DNA of 64,000 nt from a bacterium (lineage in GTDB: Bacteria; Cyanobacteriota; Vampirovibrionia; Obscuribacterales; Obscuribacteraceae): contig JAGOSY010000020.1 in the NCBI GenBank assembly GCA_018062085.1, forward strand, positions 1-64,000. The letters are read 5' to 3'. The position numbers and the translations under genes are program-made. This document shows, one piece after another, positions 53,083 through 61,483 of this stretch (the first letter of the stretch is position 1; every line of letters begins with the position of its first letter). The notes under the pieces were generated by a model that had not been told where the DNA came from, ran no database searches, and worked only from the letters and a program-made list of their open reading frames with translations.

Positions 53083-54165
53083 ATGCGGAACTCAAATTTG
53101 AAACTCTTTTTTTTGAAATCTCTGCCAGTACTTTTGATTTGCCCGACCTTGGCTGTAGTTTTGACCGGCTGCGAATCTGATAAGAATGGTTTGACAGAAT
53201 CGAGAGTGTTTACCTTTGATGTGCCAGACTTGAAAAGTAATCCGGTTACTCCTCCGAAGAAAGTTAAAGATCCAGAAGCTTGGGCGCAGCTTGGTTTTGA
53301 TTATCAATCTAAGCAGATGTGGCCGCAGTGCATTTACTGTTATACAAAAAGCTGTGAATTAGATCCCACTAAGAAGGGTTATTGGAACAGTCTGGGTACT
53401 GCATATCAGTTCTCAGACAACATGGAAAGTGCTCGTAATGCCTTTCTGCGCTCTCATCAACTTGATGTTTATGAAATGGGTAATTTGGAATCGATTGGAT
53501 ACGCCGATACGCGCATGAGTCTACATGATGACGAAGCGCTGCGATTTTACTTGATGGTATTGTCAATAGATCCTGCTCACAAAGCGGCTTGGGATAACCT
53601 TATTGGTGTATTACATCGACTTGATAGAGACGAGTTTGTACCGCGTGTACAAACTCTTGCAAGTTCACCAACAGAACCTAATGGACCTTTTGTAGCTGAT
53701 TCAATTAATGAGCATTTTTTACGGGAAAAGCCAGACGACTACGATTTGCTCGTTAATAAGGGGCTCTTCCAGACTCGCATGCTTAACGTGCCAATGGCTC
53801 TGGAGGCATTTGATAAAGCCAATAAGCTCAAGCCAGACAGCCCGCGAGTTTTGATTGGTTATGGTTTGTTATACGATGCCATTGGCGACAGCAAGAAAGC
53901 AGTGGAATATTTTACCCGCTGCACCAAAGCAAGCCCCAGTCAGGCAATGGCTTGGGCCATGCGTGGTTCGATTGCTGAGAAAGCAAAAAATTATAAAGAG
54001 GCTCTAGATTGTTACGTAGTAGCCTCAGCCCTATCGCCGGAGAAGGCTCAGTGGTCCGGTAAAATCGGAGTGCTAGATAAGATTGTCAAAGCTGGTGGCG
54101 TGGTTAAGCCAGCCGAAGCCATTAAGACTCCAGAAGCCAGTAAGCCCACTAAAGCTAGCTATTAG
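53083..54165 (+). CDS. TPR-repeat lipoprotein
   Basis: 360 residues from ATG 53083 (a GTG at 53068 would add five residues). Signal peptide with lipobox (LLICPTLAVVLTGC), mature Cys near 29. Tetratricopeptide repeats start at ~70 (AWAQLGFDYQSKQMWPQCIYCY) and continue (YWNSLGTAYQFSDNMESARNA, AWDNLIGVLHRLDRD, LVNKGLFQTRMLNVPMAL, VLIGYGLLYDAIGDSKKA, AWAMRGSIAEKAKNYKEAL). About seven repeats; the C-terminal tail is Lys/Pro/Ala-rich. A scaffold on the envelope; partner unknown. Confidence 0.85.
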   Translation: MRNSNLKLFFLKSLPVLLICPTLAVVLTGCESDKNGLTESRVFTFDVPDLKSNPVTPPKKVKDPEAWAQLGFDYQSKQMWPQCIYCYTKSCELDPTKKGYWNSLGTAYQFSDNMESARNAFLRSHQLDVYEMGNLESIGYADTRMSLHDDEALRFYLMVLSIDPAHKAAWDNLIGVLHRLDRDEFVPRVQTLASSPTEPNGPFVADSINEHFLREKPDDYDLLVNKGLFQTRMLNVPMALEAFDKANKLKPDSPRVLIGYGLLYDAIGDSKKAVEYFTRCTKASPSQAMAWAMRGSIAEKAKNYKEALDCYVVASALSPEKAQWSGKIGVLDKIVKAGGVVKPAEAIKTPEASKPTKASY

Positions 54166-54180
54166 AGCGCTTGCCGCAGT

Positions 54181-54738
54181 TTAAGAAATGCGGGTTTTCT
54201 CATGCATGGCCAACTGCTCAATAATATTTTCTGGGGTAGAACCCTCAAGAATAGTCGCTCTTAGGCTGGCTGATATGAACCCAGCAGCGACTGCATCGTC
54301 GAAGAACGACAGCAGTGAGTCGTAGTAACCGTAGGCATTGAGAATACCCATGGGCTTTTTGTGCAGGCCCAGTTGGCCCCAGGTGAGAATCTCGCAAAAC
54401 TCATCAAGTGTTCCATAACCGCCAGGAAGTGCTAGAAATGCGTCTGACAGGTCGGCCATCAAGGCCTTGCGCTCGTGCATCGTTTCTACGTAGTGAATCT
54501 TGGTCAGGCCCTGGTGGGCGACTTCCTTTCTGTGAAGGAAGTGGGGAATAACACCGATGACGCTTCCACCTTTGGCCATAGCTGCATCAGCGATGACGCC
54601 CATAAGGCCTACGTTGCCACCGCCGTACACAAGGGTCATTCCGCGTTCAGCAATCAGTTCGGCAGTCTTTTCAGCAATTTCGCGGTGGGCGGGATTGTTG
54701 CCCATACTGGCTCCGCAAAATATGGCCACTGATTTCAC
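54181..54738 (-). CDS. LOG-family nucleoside-5'-monophosphate phosphoribohydrolase
   Basis: 185 residues. The Rossmann core has VAIFCGASMG, TLVYGGGNVGLMGVIADAA and the signature FLALPGGYGTLDEFCEILTW (PGGxGTxxE). Members hydrolyse AMP or cytokinin riboside monophosphates to base and ribose 5-phosphate; older annotation as lysine decarboxylase is not supported. GTG start. Divergent from the next gene with 60 bases between. Confidence 0.93.
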   Translation of the reverse strand: MKSVAIFCGASMGNNPAHREIAEKTAELIAERGMTLVYGGGNVGLMGVIADAAMAKGGSVIGVIPHFLHRKEVAHQGLTKIHYVETMHERKALMADLSDAFLALPGGYGTLDEFCEILTWGQLGLHKKPMGILNAYGYYDSLLSFFDDAVAAGFISASLRATILEGSTPENIIEQLAMHEKTRIS

Positions 54739-54798
54739 TTATAACAACCTCAATAAACGGCCTTACTTTAATTTGACTGGCCTTGCTACCATTATCAG

Positions 54799-55491
54799 AT
54801 GCACATTATAGATTCTTGCGTCACTCTTCAGGCCCAGTACTTTGAAAAGCTTCTGCAAGAAGCTCAGGCTAATTGGCCACCCTTAGCGTATACAACTTCG
54901 CAGTTGGACAAACAGTGCTTTGCCTTAATAATGCGCCCCTCCGAAGAAAGCCGTGAGCTCTTGGCTGAGCGTTTGCGACTGGTGGCGGAGCGCTTTACCG
55001 ATAATATCTATTATGGTGAGAAAAATCTGCATTTGACTGTATTTGGCTTGCCAAATCTTGACAGCAGCCCTCTGGTTCATCGTCACTTCGACCGTTATCT
55101 CTCGTCGCATGTTTGCGCTGTAAAGCCTGTCACCTTACCTCTTGGTGGCTTGTCGATAGTAGGCAATACTCTGGTCTTTAAGGCTTTTGACCCAATTGGC
55201 AATTTGTTGCAGTTCAACAAGAGCGCCTTAATTGAGTTGACCGAAGAACTTTATGGCGACGGTGTGGATATCACCAAGATGATCGGCTTGCATACCGAGA
55301 TTTTTTGGCTAACTGCTGCCCGCATTGGGGCGAATCAGCCAAGAGAGTTTTTGGACTATGTGGTGGAACACACCAATGAGAGCCTAGGCGCTCTGTCTTT
55401 TGACACGATGGAATTGATTAAGACTGATCATCTTTTTAGGCCAGAAAACACGACTGTAATCAAGGCCTACACTCTAGGTGAATTGAATTAG
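54799..55491 (+). CDS. 2H-phosphoesterase-like protein (2'-5' RNA ligase superfamily)
   Basis: 230 residues. KNLHLTVFGLPNL (~76-88) is a typical first HxT motif of 2H phosphoesterases (LigT/CPDase fold). The second motif may be MIGLHTEIFWLTA (~158-170), where HTE replaces HxT, so catalysis is uncertain. Overall length and strand order fit. Substrate unknown. Call moderate. Confidence 0.5.
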   Translation: MHIIDSCVTLQAQYFEKLLQEAQANWPPLAYTTSQLDKQCFALIMRPSEESRELLAERLRLVAERFTDNIYYGEKNLHLTVFGLPNLDSSPLVHRHFDRYLSSHVCAVKPVTLPLGGLSIVGNTLVFKAFDPIGNLLQFNKSALIELTEELYGDGVDITKMIGLHTEIFWLTAARIGANQPREFLDYVVEHTNESLGALSFDTMELIKTDHLFRPENTTVIKAYTLGELN

Positions 55492-55567
55492 GGCACGGTT
55501 GCCGATTGCCTGATCTCGATGGGCACGAATCAACATCAGCGCTTGCATTGATGGCGTGATGCTAGCG

Positions 55568-56287
55568 CTAAACTTCTTCTGCGCTTTGCAGAGTTAGTTC
55601 TAGGGTGCTGTCTGGCTTGACGCGGACAGTTACCCAAGTAAGATCGTGCACGACGTAATCGGCTTCAGTGATATTGTGGTCGGCCGAGCGAACAGCCACG
55701 GCGATGACGCGCATACCAGCTTGTTTGGCTGCCTTAATGCCGTTTGGCGAATCTTCAAAAACGACGCAATCCTTTGGTTCTAAGCCTAAGCGATTGGCAG
55801 CAAGAATATAAGGTTCAGGATTTGGCTTGCCTAATGTGACATCATCGGCGGTGATAAAAACTTTTGGTATTGGTAGCTTGGTGTGGGTCAATCTGTGTGT
55901 AGCCAGTCTGTGACTGCCTGAAGTGACCACAGCAAAATGATGGGGTGATAGGCGCGAGAGCAATTCAACAGCGCCATCGATTGGAACTAGACCTTTGGTG
56001 CAGCTAGTTTCAAGATCTTCTAAATGTTTCACTTCTTCATCAATATCGGCCTCAGGTGTGAACATTTGGACGATGTCGATGGTGCGCCGGCCATGAGCTT
56101 TCTCGACCAAGTCACCGAGGTGCAAATTATGCTCTTCTGCCCAGGCAGCAACGGCATAATCAACACAGATTGTAGAATCTACCAGGGTGCCATCTAAGTC
56201 GCTTAGAATCGCCTTGCAGTTAACTGTTACGCCCTCTTGAGGGAAGACTGTTAGTTCTTTTCGCCGACCGTGCATTGAATTGGCCAT
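55568..56287 (-). CDS. HAD-superfamily phosphatase (phosphoglycolate phosphatase/beta-PGM-like)
   Basis: 239 residues. Motif I is LSDLDGTLVDST (~30-41), motif II VVTSGSHRLATHRL, motif III GKPNPEPYILAANRLG with catalytic Lys, and motif IV FEDSPNGIKAAKQAGM. A helical C1 cap lies between I and II (~50-110). The cap type and GKPNPEPY are those of sugar-phosphate phosphatases such as glycerol-3-phosphatase and 2-deoxyglucose-6-phosphatase; substrate cannot be read from sequence. The N-terminal 20 residues look variable; the true start may be internal. Confidence 0.88.
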   Translation of the reverse strand: MANSMHGRRKELTVFPQEGVTVNCKAILSDLDGTLVDSTICVDYAVAAWAEEHNLHLGDLVEKAHGRRTIDIVQMFTPEADIDEEVKHLEDLETSCTKGLVPIDGAVELLSRLSPHHFAVVTSGSHRLATHRLTHTKLPIPKVFITADDVTLGKPNPEPYILAANRLGLEPKDCVVFEDSPNGIKAAKQAGMRVIAVAVRSADHNITEADYVVHDLTWVTVRVKPDSTLELTLQSAEEV

Positions 56288-56476
56288 GGTTTTCCTGTGC
56301 TCCTGAAGAGCTATATTATGCCTAAAGACTGTTGCTACCGGGTGCTTCGGATTGTCAATTGCTACATTTCTTTAGTGGGTGGTTGGGCTTGGGCTGGTTG
56401 TTGATGCGCTGCTGGAATCGGTGGCTGGCAGAACGAGGCCTCAAGAGGTTTTCAAATAGATGAATTGTTAAAGTGG

Positions 56477-57007
56477 CTATGCCCAACTTCTTATTTCGAG
56501 AAAGCTTTCTTTTGCTTTTGTGAGAACTTCGTCCCAGTCATCTCGACGAGGTTTGACTTTTAGCTCTGTAATGAGCCACTTAATAACGTCTTCCAGAGCC
56601 ACTCTTCCTGAAGGAATGTGTTTGCGATGCAAATTCAATGAGAGATAACGGGAATCTTGATTCGCATAGGCATGAACGTGCGGATACAAAATAGGATCTT
56701 CGGTTAGGTCTGGATGAAAATGAAACCCCACTAGGTCTCTACCGTCGGCGTCAGCGACTGAGTAGAGATAGTATTTGGTCGTGACGGTGCCACTAGTTTT
56801 AGGGTCTTCTATTTCTTGGTTGATATCGATGTGCAAATAGCTGTTGTCTTCGCACGTTACACGGAAAAATCCATTGCCAATGGAAAAGTTCAAGCGGTCA
56901 CGTTCGCTCGAACTGCAATACCAGACCTCGTTAGTAATGCAGCTAACGATTTTTTGGATCTCTTCACAGTAGGCGTTAAGTGCCTCGTGACCTTTATTTG
57001 ACGCCAC
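56477..57007 (-). CDS. Uncharacterised protein in a two-gene unit
   Basis: 176 residues, GTG start, overlapping the upstream gene by 14 bases. Soluble, with GFHFHPDLTEDPILYPHVHAYA (~94-115) and HRKHIPSGRVALEDVIKWLI (~128-147), a His-rich pattern seen in families of small proteins that pair with a second gene, recalled but unnamed. Could bind metal or nucleotide; not proven. A toxin-antitoxin or housekeeping role is equally possible. Confidence 0.6.
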   Translation of the reverse strand: MASNKGHEALNAYCEEIQKIVSCITNEVWYCSSSERDRLNFSIGNGFFRVTCEDNSYLHIDINQEIEDPKTSGTVTTKYYLYSVADADGRDLVGFHFHPDLTEDPILYPHVHAYANQDSRYLSLNLHRKHIPSGRVALEDVIKWLITELKVKPRRDDWDEVLTKAKESFLEIRSWA

Positions 57008-57221
57008 GATCAGCTAAAGATTTGGGAACCATCATAAGCAATTTTAGAACTTTGGAATCTTCGCAGGCGTCTTTGTACTCACCTTTTTCTCTGCGCGCAA
57101 GAAAGTCTTCCGCACTTATCCCGAGTAAGTTGCGAACCTGTTTATCAAATCGCTCGACTGACTCTTCGTCACTCAAGAATTTGACTTTGGATTCGGTATT
57201 ACCGTCTAAAGCAGTGCTCAT
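56994..57221 (-). CDS. Small uncharacterised protein, partner of the preceding gene
   Basis: 75 residues from ATG 57221, with GAGGAAAA upstream; the longer frame to 57257 has no site. The pattern FLSDEESVERFDKQVRNLLG, ISAEDFLARREKGEYKD is a known arrangement of small unnamed proteins. It overlaps the 56477 gene by 14 bases, so they are co-translated. Role unknown. Confidence 0.6.
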   Translation of the reverse strand: MSTALDGNTESKVKFLSDEESVERFDKQVRNLLGISAEDFLARREKGEYKDACEDSKVLKLLMMVPKSLADRGVK

Positions 57222-57302
57222 GGGTTTTCCTCGCGTTCTAAACCTAGCGTAGCTCAAATTTGCTCATTGATCAAGCAGGGTCTTTCGTAATTGCCGAATA
57301 GT

Positions 57303-57467
57303 TCACGGTTTCGGGCTTTCGTAATAACGGCTTAGGCATTCTCGGGCTGTTCCGAAGGTCTTTGAACGATCTGGCTGATTGGCTTCGAATGGGCTATCGT
57401 CATTCGAGAGCTTTGGATCTACCCATATGTCAATTTCTTCTCGGTTCAACAATATTAGTTTTCGCAT
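57303..57467 (-). CDS. 54-residue hypothetical protein
   Basis: ATG 57467 with GAAGG six bases upstream; the frame runs MRKLILLNREEIDIWVDP to a TGA at 57303. It starts 9 bases after the stop of the 57477 gene in the same direction, so it is probably in its operon. Contains PFEANQPDRSKTFGTARECL. Acidic, soluble, with no recognised family. Real-gene status rests on the ribosome binding site and spacing. Confidence 0.5.
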   Translation of the reverse strand: MRKLILLNREEIDIWVDPKLSNDDSPFEANQPDRSKTFGTARECLSRYYESPKP

Positions 57468-57476
57468 TCTGCCTTC

Positions 57477-58535
57477 TCAATCGCGACTTAAATGCCACAC
57501 GCCAAAGGGGTTGTAGCGGATGTCGGCATCCTTGAAGAGATTGCAATTTTGAATATCTACTTTCAAGCGGGGCGCGTCGGCTGTGATGCTAAAAGTGTTT
57601 CCTGAAATGAAACTATTTGGTGGGCAGGTGCCAATCAAGTAGGTGGCCAGAGATTGAAAGAGATTGCAAGCCGCTTCGCCCATGTTTTCTGGAGTGAAGC
57701 CCATGCTCAGAAGTGTTTCTTTTTTGATGCTGTAGTCTGGTTGCCCAAGGCAGTGCATGCCGATTGAAATAATCGAATCAGGTGTTGTTACTGGCATTTG
57801 GGCCAAGGAAAATACACAAGTCTCAAGCGGCTGTTCTCTGAATCGGCGCACGAACCGCATCCAGGCTTCTTTTGAATGAACTAGGTTAGCTGTTTCAAGC
57901 GAAACACCAAGTGCTCCGAGGTCGAGCAGCTCACCAATTAGTGGAATAAAAGGTGCGGAAATTTCAAGTGCCTGACTGCTTTTGAATGGTTTTGTGCGAA
58001 GCACGAAATAATCAGTGTGCTCGGCGATGCTAGCAATCTCTTCACCAGAGGCAACTGGTGTGTACCAAGATGCTTGCTCTTCAAAGTGTTTGTGCAAGGT
58101 CTTGCTGTGCGGTTTTATCTCGTATTTTACTTCGCGAGCATCGAGCAATTCGCGGCAATCTTGAGTCACTTCGCCTTTAGTCGGAACGTAGAAAACCAGT
58201 GATGGCCAGAAGCTTTCGCAAAACTCAATGCGGCGGCGGTGCCAATCAGCCAAGACGTTCTCTGCGTGTATGTCAACGAATTCGCGCACGGCGCTGAGCT
58301 TTTCAACATCTTCGGCTTTCATCATGACGCAGGGTTCTTTGTCTCTGCATTCGATGATTTCTTCATTGGTAAGTAGCCGTTGTTTTGTTGTTTCTAGCTC
58401 AGCCAAAGTCGTGCCCAGTGGAACCACAAACTGAGGTACTAGAACTTCTGTTGGCTCTTGTTTTTGCGCCGTATGAACTTCTTGCTCTGCCTGCTCTTTT
58501 GGTTCAGTTTGATCTTTGGCTGTGGTTTGTTCCAT
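57477..58535 (-). CDS. Uncharacterised protein, perhaps DUF4261-related
   Basis: 352 residues from ATG 58535 (a TTG at 58553 is possible). The first ~45 residues are Gln/Glu-rich and disordered. The remainder is globular: WPSLVFYVPTKGEVTQDCRE (~118), VLRTKPFKSSQALEIS, and a C-terminal part (~250-352) with ISIGMHCLGQPDYSIKKETLLSMGF that recalls DUF4261-type endings. No enzyme motif. Followed by a 54-residue ORF in the same operon. Confidence 0.6.
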   Translation of the reverse strand: MEQTTAKDQTEPKEQAEQEVHTAQKQEPTEVLVPQFVVPLGTTLAELETTKQRLLTNEEIIECRDKEPCVMMKAEDVEKLSAVREFVDIHAENVLADWHRRRIEFCESFWPSLVFYVPTKGEVTQDCRELLDAREVKYEIKPHSKTLHKHFEEQASWYTPVASGEEIASIAEHTDYFVLRTKPFKSSQALEISAPFIPLIGELLDLGALGVSLETANLVHSKEAWMRFVRRFREQPLETCVFSLAQMPVTTPDSIISIGMHCLGQPDYSIKKETLLSMGFTPENMGEAACNLFQSLATYLIGTCPPNSFISGNTFSITADAPRLKVDIQNCNLFKDADIRYNPFGVWHLSRD

Positions 58536-58706
58536 TTCTCTAGCTTCTTCCAATGCCGAACTCCCGAGGCGGGCGCTCGCTGAGGCCCTTCATGTGGCTC
58601 TTAATTGTACCAGCCTGGCGAGAGGGGCGGGGAGTAGCTGTATCTTGTCATGGTTGACAGTTTATTCTTGCCACTCGGCGAAACAAGTGACAGCGTGCTG
58701 CGGTGA

Positions 58707-59846
58707 CTATTTTTGAACAAAAGTACTCTTAAATTGTGGATTGGTATAGATCAAGCCGGCATGATCTCCGCTAAATTCTTCTAGACAGCCAATTTCGCTA
58801 GCTACATTTACTTTCGCATCTTGGCTTCGGGTTATCTTGAGATAGTTGACTGCGCCGTCGGCAATAGAGATCTTACTGGCTCCGTCGGCATTGATAGTGA
58901 CAGAGCGAGCCTTCATTTTGAGATTTACGCTTGATTTGCTGCTGGCAGTGGTCTCACAATTTTCGATTGTGCCACTGTCAACAGAGGCTACCCCGTCGTT
59001 GGCAACGTACAGCACCGCTGTAGAACAGTTGGCGTTCTTGATATTGATGCTGCTTTGCGCAGTAGCTTTAGCCTTGAGATCAGTGCTGGTGAGATTGTTG
59101 ACGACTATTTTGCCGCTATTTTCGCAGCTAAGTTCGCATTGGCAATTTCTTGAATTGTTTGAATCAATTGAATTAATCGGGTTAATTGAATCAATTGTCA
59201 GCTCTCCTTTGCCAGCGGCTAATACTTTTATGCTTGCCGCAGACCAAGAGTCAATTGATGCGGGTAGTGACCCCTTACTCTGCACGGTAAGAGAGCCTTG
59301 ATAATTAGTTGGCACCGCTACTTGCAAGACGTCGAGTTCCCTATCGCTACCTGGGTCTGTATTGCCTGCTAGTAAGCGGTGGCCGTTGATGAAAATACCT
59401 TCTGAAGTGAACTCCGTGCCGATGGCCCCTGGCTTTGTGGCTTTGCGCTCAACCGGCAATTTTTTTCCATTTAGAAAAACGCCATCACCAGTTATATTTA
59501 TTGAGCATTTTGCTGGAATGGTGCCGCTACCTATTAGGTTGTGGCCGTTTTGAGTATGGTAGACGCCGGTTGGGCAGCGTGCAACGTTGAGTTGTTTGAT
59601 TGCTCCCTTGTCGTCTACGCTCCAGTGTTTGGGGTAGTTGACGCGCACTTCGATATTGTCGCGTTGCTCATGGGTTAGACGAAAATCACAGTTGAGAATG
59701 TCTAAAGAGAGAGCCTCCGTCGATAGCGGCAATGTTATTGCCGCTTTGAGAGGCAAGGGGCCATCTGACTGTTTGTGAGCCAATGTCGCTGCGGGGCGGG
59801 ACATTAGTGCGAGGAGGGTGAGGGATGTGAACAGTTTGACTTTCAT
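58707..59846 (-). CDS. Exported adhesin-head-like protein (DUF2807 style)
   Basis: 379 residues from ATG 59846, preferred because the preceding 26 residues are not signal-like while MKVKLFTSLTLLALMSRP is. The signal ends near TLA-HKQSD. Four Cys lie in the middle. The mature C-terminal half (~195-360) has Ser/Asn/Lys beta-repeats with short hydrophobic strands (SINIKNANCSTAVLYVANDG, SVNLKMKARSVTINADGASK), typical of the GIN/DUF2807 beta-helix thought to form adhesin heads. A small DNA repeat encodes INPINSIDSNNS. Surface localisation is likely; ligand unknown. Confidence 0.72.
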   Translation of the reverse strand: MKVKLFTSLTLLALMSRPAATLAHKQSDGPLPLKAAITLPLSTEALSLDILNCDFRLTHEQRDNIEVRVNYPKHWSVDDKGAIKQLNVARCPTGVYHTQNGHNLIGSGTIPAKCSINITGDGVFLNGKKLPVERKATKPGAIGTEFTSEGIFINGHRLLAGNTDPGSDRELDVLQVAVPTNYQGSLTVQSKGSLPASIDSWSAASIKVLAAGKGELTIDSINPINSIDSNNSRNCQCELSCENSGKIVVNNLTSTDLKAKATAQSSINIKNANCSTAVLYVANDGVASVDSGTIENCETTASSKSSVNLKMKARSVTINADGASKISIADGAVNYLKITRSQDAKVNVASEIGCLEEFSGDHAGLIYTNPQFKSTFVQK

Positions 59847-59984
59847 TGCATACTCATAGTCTGAAATGCTGATTCTAGAAAACTCGTTCCAGTATGTAAA
59901 GTAACTCAGCTCCGAAAGTACCACTCTACCGTGGCGCTCCTGAGAAAGCAGAGCTGACTATTGATCAGCACGTCACACTTTACT

Positions 59985-60034
59985 GTTTCCAAAACTGTCA
60001 GATTTTTTGAAGAAAAAATGACAGTTTTGGAAAC
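59985..60034. repeat. 50-bp palindrome, copy 2
   Basis: Arms GTTTCCAAAACTGTCA (59985-60000) and the inverse at 60019-60034 flank an A/T-rich centre. It has the same 50-bp length as 32751-32800. Where the two copies differ in the arms (positions 6 and 10), the paired bases also differ (45 and 41), so the stems stay intact. Confidence 0.85.
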
Positions 60035-60150
60035 TCTTAAATGACAAACAATCAGCTATTTCGTCTCAAAAAAATGGTTTGCAAAAAAAACAAAATTTGA
60101 ACATTATAGAATATAGTAATAAGCGGATTTTTTAAAAAAAATTTGTCCCG

Positions 60151-60201
60151 CCTATCCGATAACCTCTCTGCAAGCGAATTGCAGAAAAACTATCGGATAG
60201 G
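60151..60201 (-). terminator. Nested hairpin and terminator of the GH130 gene
   Basis: CCTATCCGATA (60151-60161) pairs with TATCGGATAGG (60191-60201), and within the loop CTGCAA pairs with TTGCAG. Read on the minus strand, the next bases are a T-run (60135-60142), so it ends the transcript from the 60224 gene. Confidence 0.65.
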
Positions 60202-60223
60202 AGAACAGTATTATTTGTCAGAC

Positions 60224-61363
60224 TTAGTTGAACGACACAGTCAGGCGACACTTGCCGATCAAGCGATCAGCCATGCCGTAGAAGATGTCGAAAACGTTCT
60301 CGTCAGCAGTCTTTGCCAGGTCAGGTCTTTCAACCATACCGGTGGGGAAGACGACGTTGTTGACGATGCCAGACAACTCTTCGGGAGTTTCAGGCTTGAG
60401 GATTGTGGTAGGCGAGACGTAGAGCAGTCGGTGTGGTTCATCGCCGTCGTGCAGCAAGAGACCAGCGCTGTAACAGCTGTGGTAGCGGCCAGTGCGTTCG
60501 TCAATCACTTGGTCGACGCCGTGGAAGATTTCCAACCAACCCTGCTTGATGCGAATCGGCACAGTGCCAGCGCCAACCTTGAAGCAGCCCCAGTTTGCAC
60601 CAGGAGCAAGCACGAGGTCAGATTCGGTGACATTGAGCAAATTGATCAGGTTGTCTTTAACGGGAGCCAGTGGAATGTAAGCAATGCGCACGCACTGACG
60701 CTCGGTCGGGTCGGCCTTGAAGGTCGACTGAATCTGGTCGAGAGTGCCGGAAACCGGAACATTGACCATGGGCCGATGGTACATGGCGAGGCAGATTTCA
60801 CCACTGGGTGAGAAGACGGGTTCGGGGAAGAAGGCCGCATCCTTGTCGTCTTTGGCCAGGCCGAAGACCGAAGGAATATGGACCAAGCCCAGGCGCTTCC
60901 ACTTATAACCATCTTGCGACGTAGCCAGCGCGATGCGCGGACCATCGAAGCCGAAGGCGGTGTAGCACATGACGAAAAGGTCGAGTTCAGCGATAAAAGT
61001 GACACGAGCATCTTCGCAGCCTTCTCCGCCAACCAGTTCGAATGAACCGCTGGTGGTGGCGCGGCGACGGCGCTCATATTTGGCCTGAGGAACGAGGGCG
61101 AAGCCGACACGCTCGAAGCCAACTTCTTTGCCACTGGCATCGACAGCGGGTTTGCCATCTTTCCAGAGCTGACGAAGGGTCTCAAGGCGCGACTGATTGC
61201 CGACGGCAACAGAGCGCATGATCATGACGAGATTGCCGTCACGATCTTGAAAAACTGCGGGATTGAGGACGCCTTCCTCCTGGAAGCGGCCGTGGGGAGA
61301 AGCAACCACACCAAGTCTTTCGACGTGGATATTGGCAGTCATATTATTATTGTTGTGTTGCAC
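60224..61363 (-). CDS. GH130-family glycoside phosphorylase/hydrolase
   Basis: 379 residues; GTG start with AAGGA upstream; ATG 61342 gives a 7-residue shorter product. Five-bladed beta-propeller sequence with NPAVFQDRDGNLVMIMRS (~34-51), GGEGCEDARVTFIAELD (~112-128), FFPEPVFSPSG, GANWGCFKVGAGTVPIRI and VVFPTGMVE. This matches GH130 beta-mannoside phosphorylases/1,2-mannosidases, with the Asp of CEDAR the likely proton donor. Cytosolic. C-ending codons dominate, implying high expression. Substrate probably a mannoside or related disaccharide; not proved. Confidence 0.85.
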   Translation of the reverse strand: MQHNNNNMTANIHVERLGVVASPHGRFQEEGVLNPAVFQDRDGNLVMIMRSVAVGNQSRLETLRQLWKDGKPAVDASGKEVGFERVGFALVPQAKYERRRRATTSGSFELVGGEGCEDARVTFIAELDLFVMCYTAFGFDGPRIALATSQDGYKWKRLGLVHIPSVFGLAKDDKDAAFFPEPVFSPSGEICLAMYHRPMVNVPVSGTLDQIQSTFKADPTERQCVRIAYIPLAPVKDNLINLLNVTESDLVLAPGANWGCFKVGAGTVPIRIKQGWLEIFHGVDQVIDERTGRYHSCYSAGLLLHDGDEPHRLLYVSPTTILKPETPEELSGIVNNVVFPTGMVERPDLAKTADENVFDIFYGMADRLIGKCRLTVSFN

Positions 61364-61407
61364 GATAAATTCCTTAACTTGCTAGCTGCTTTTGGCAGCA
61401 TGAAATA

Positions 61408-61439
61408 GCAAGGGAGCAGTCTTGCGACTGCCCCCTTGC
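61408..61439 (-). other. Hairpin between acyl-CoA synthetase and GH130 genes
   Basis: GCAAGGG-A-GCAGTC (61408-61421), loop TTGC, GACTGC-C-CCCTTGC (61426-61439). The following bases on the minus strand are TATTTC, so termination is weak; it may attenuate read-through. Confidence 0.5.
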
Positions 61440-61483
61440 GAGCGGCTGTGACCTTTTTACGGGTCTTTGTTATTTAGTCAGGC

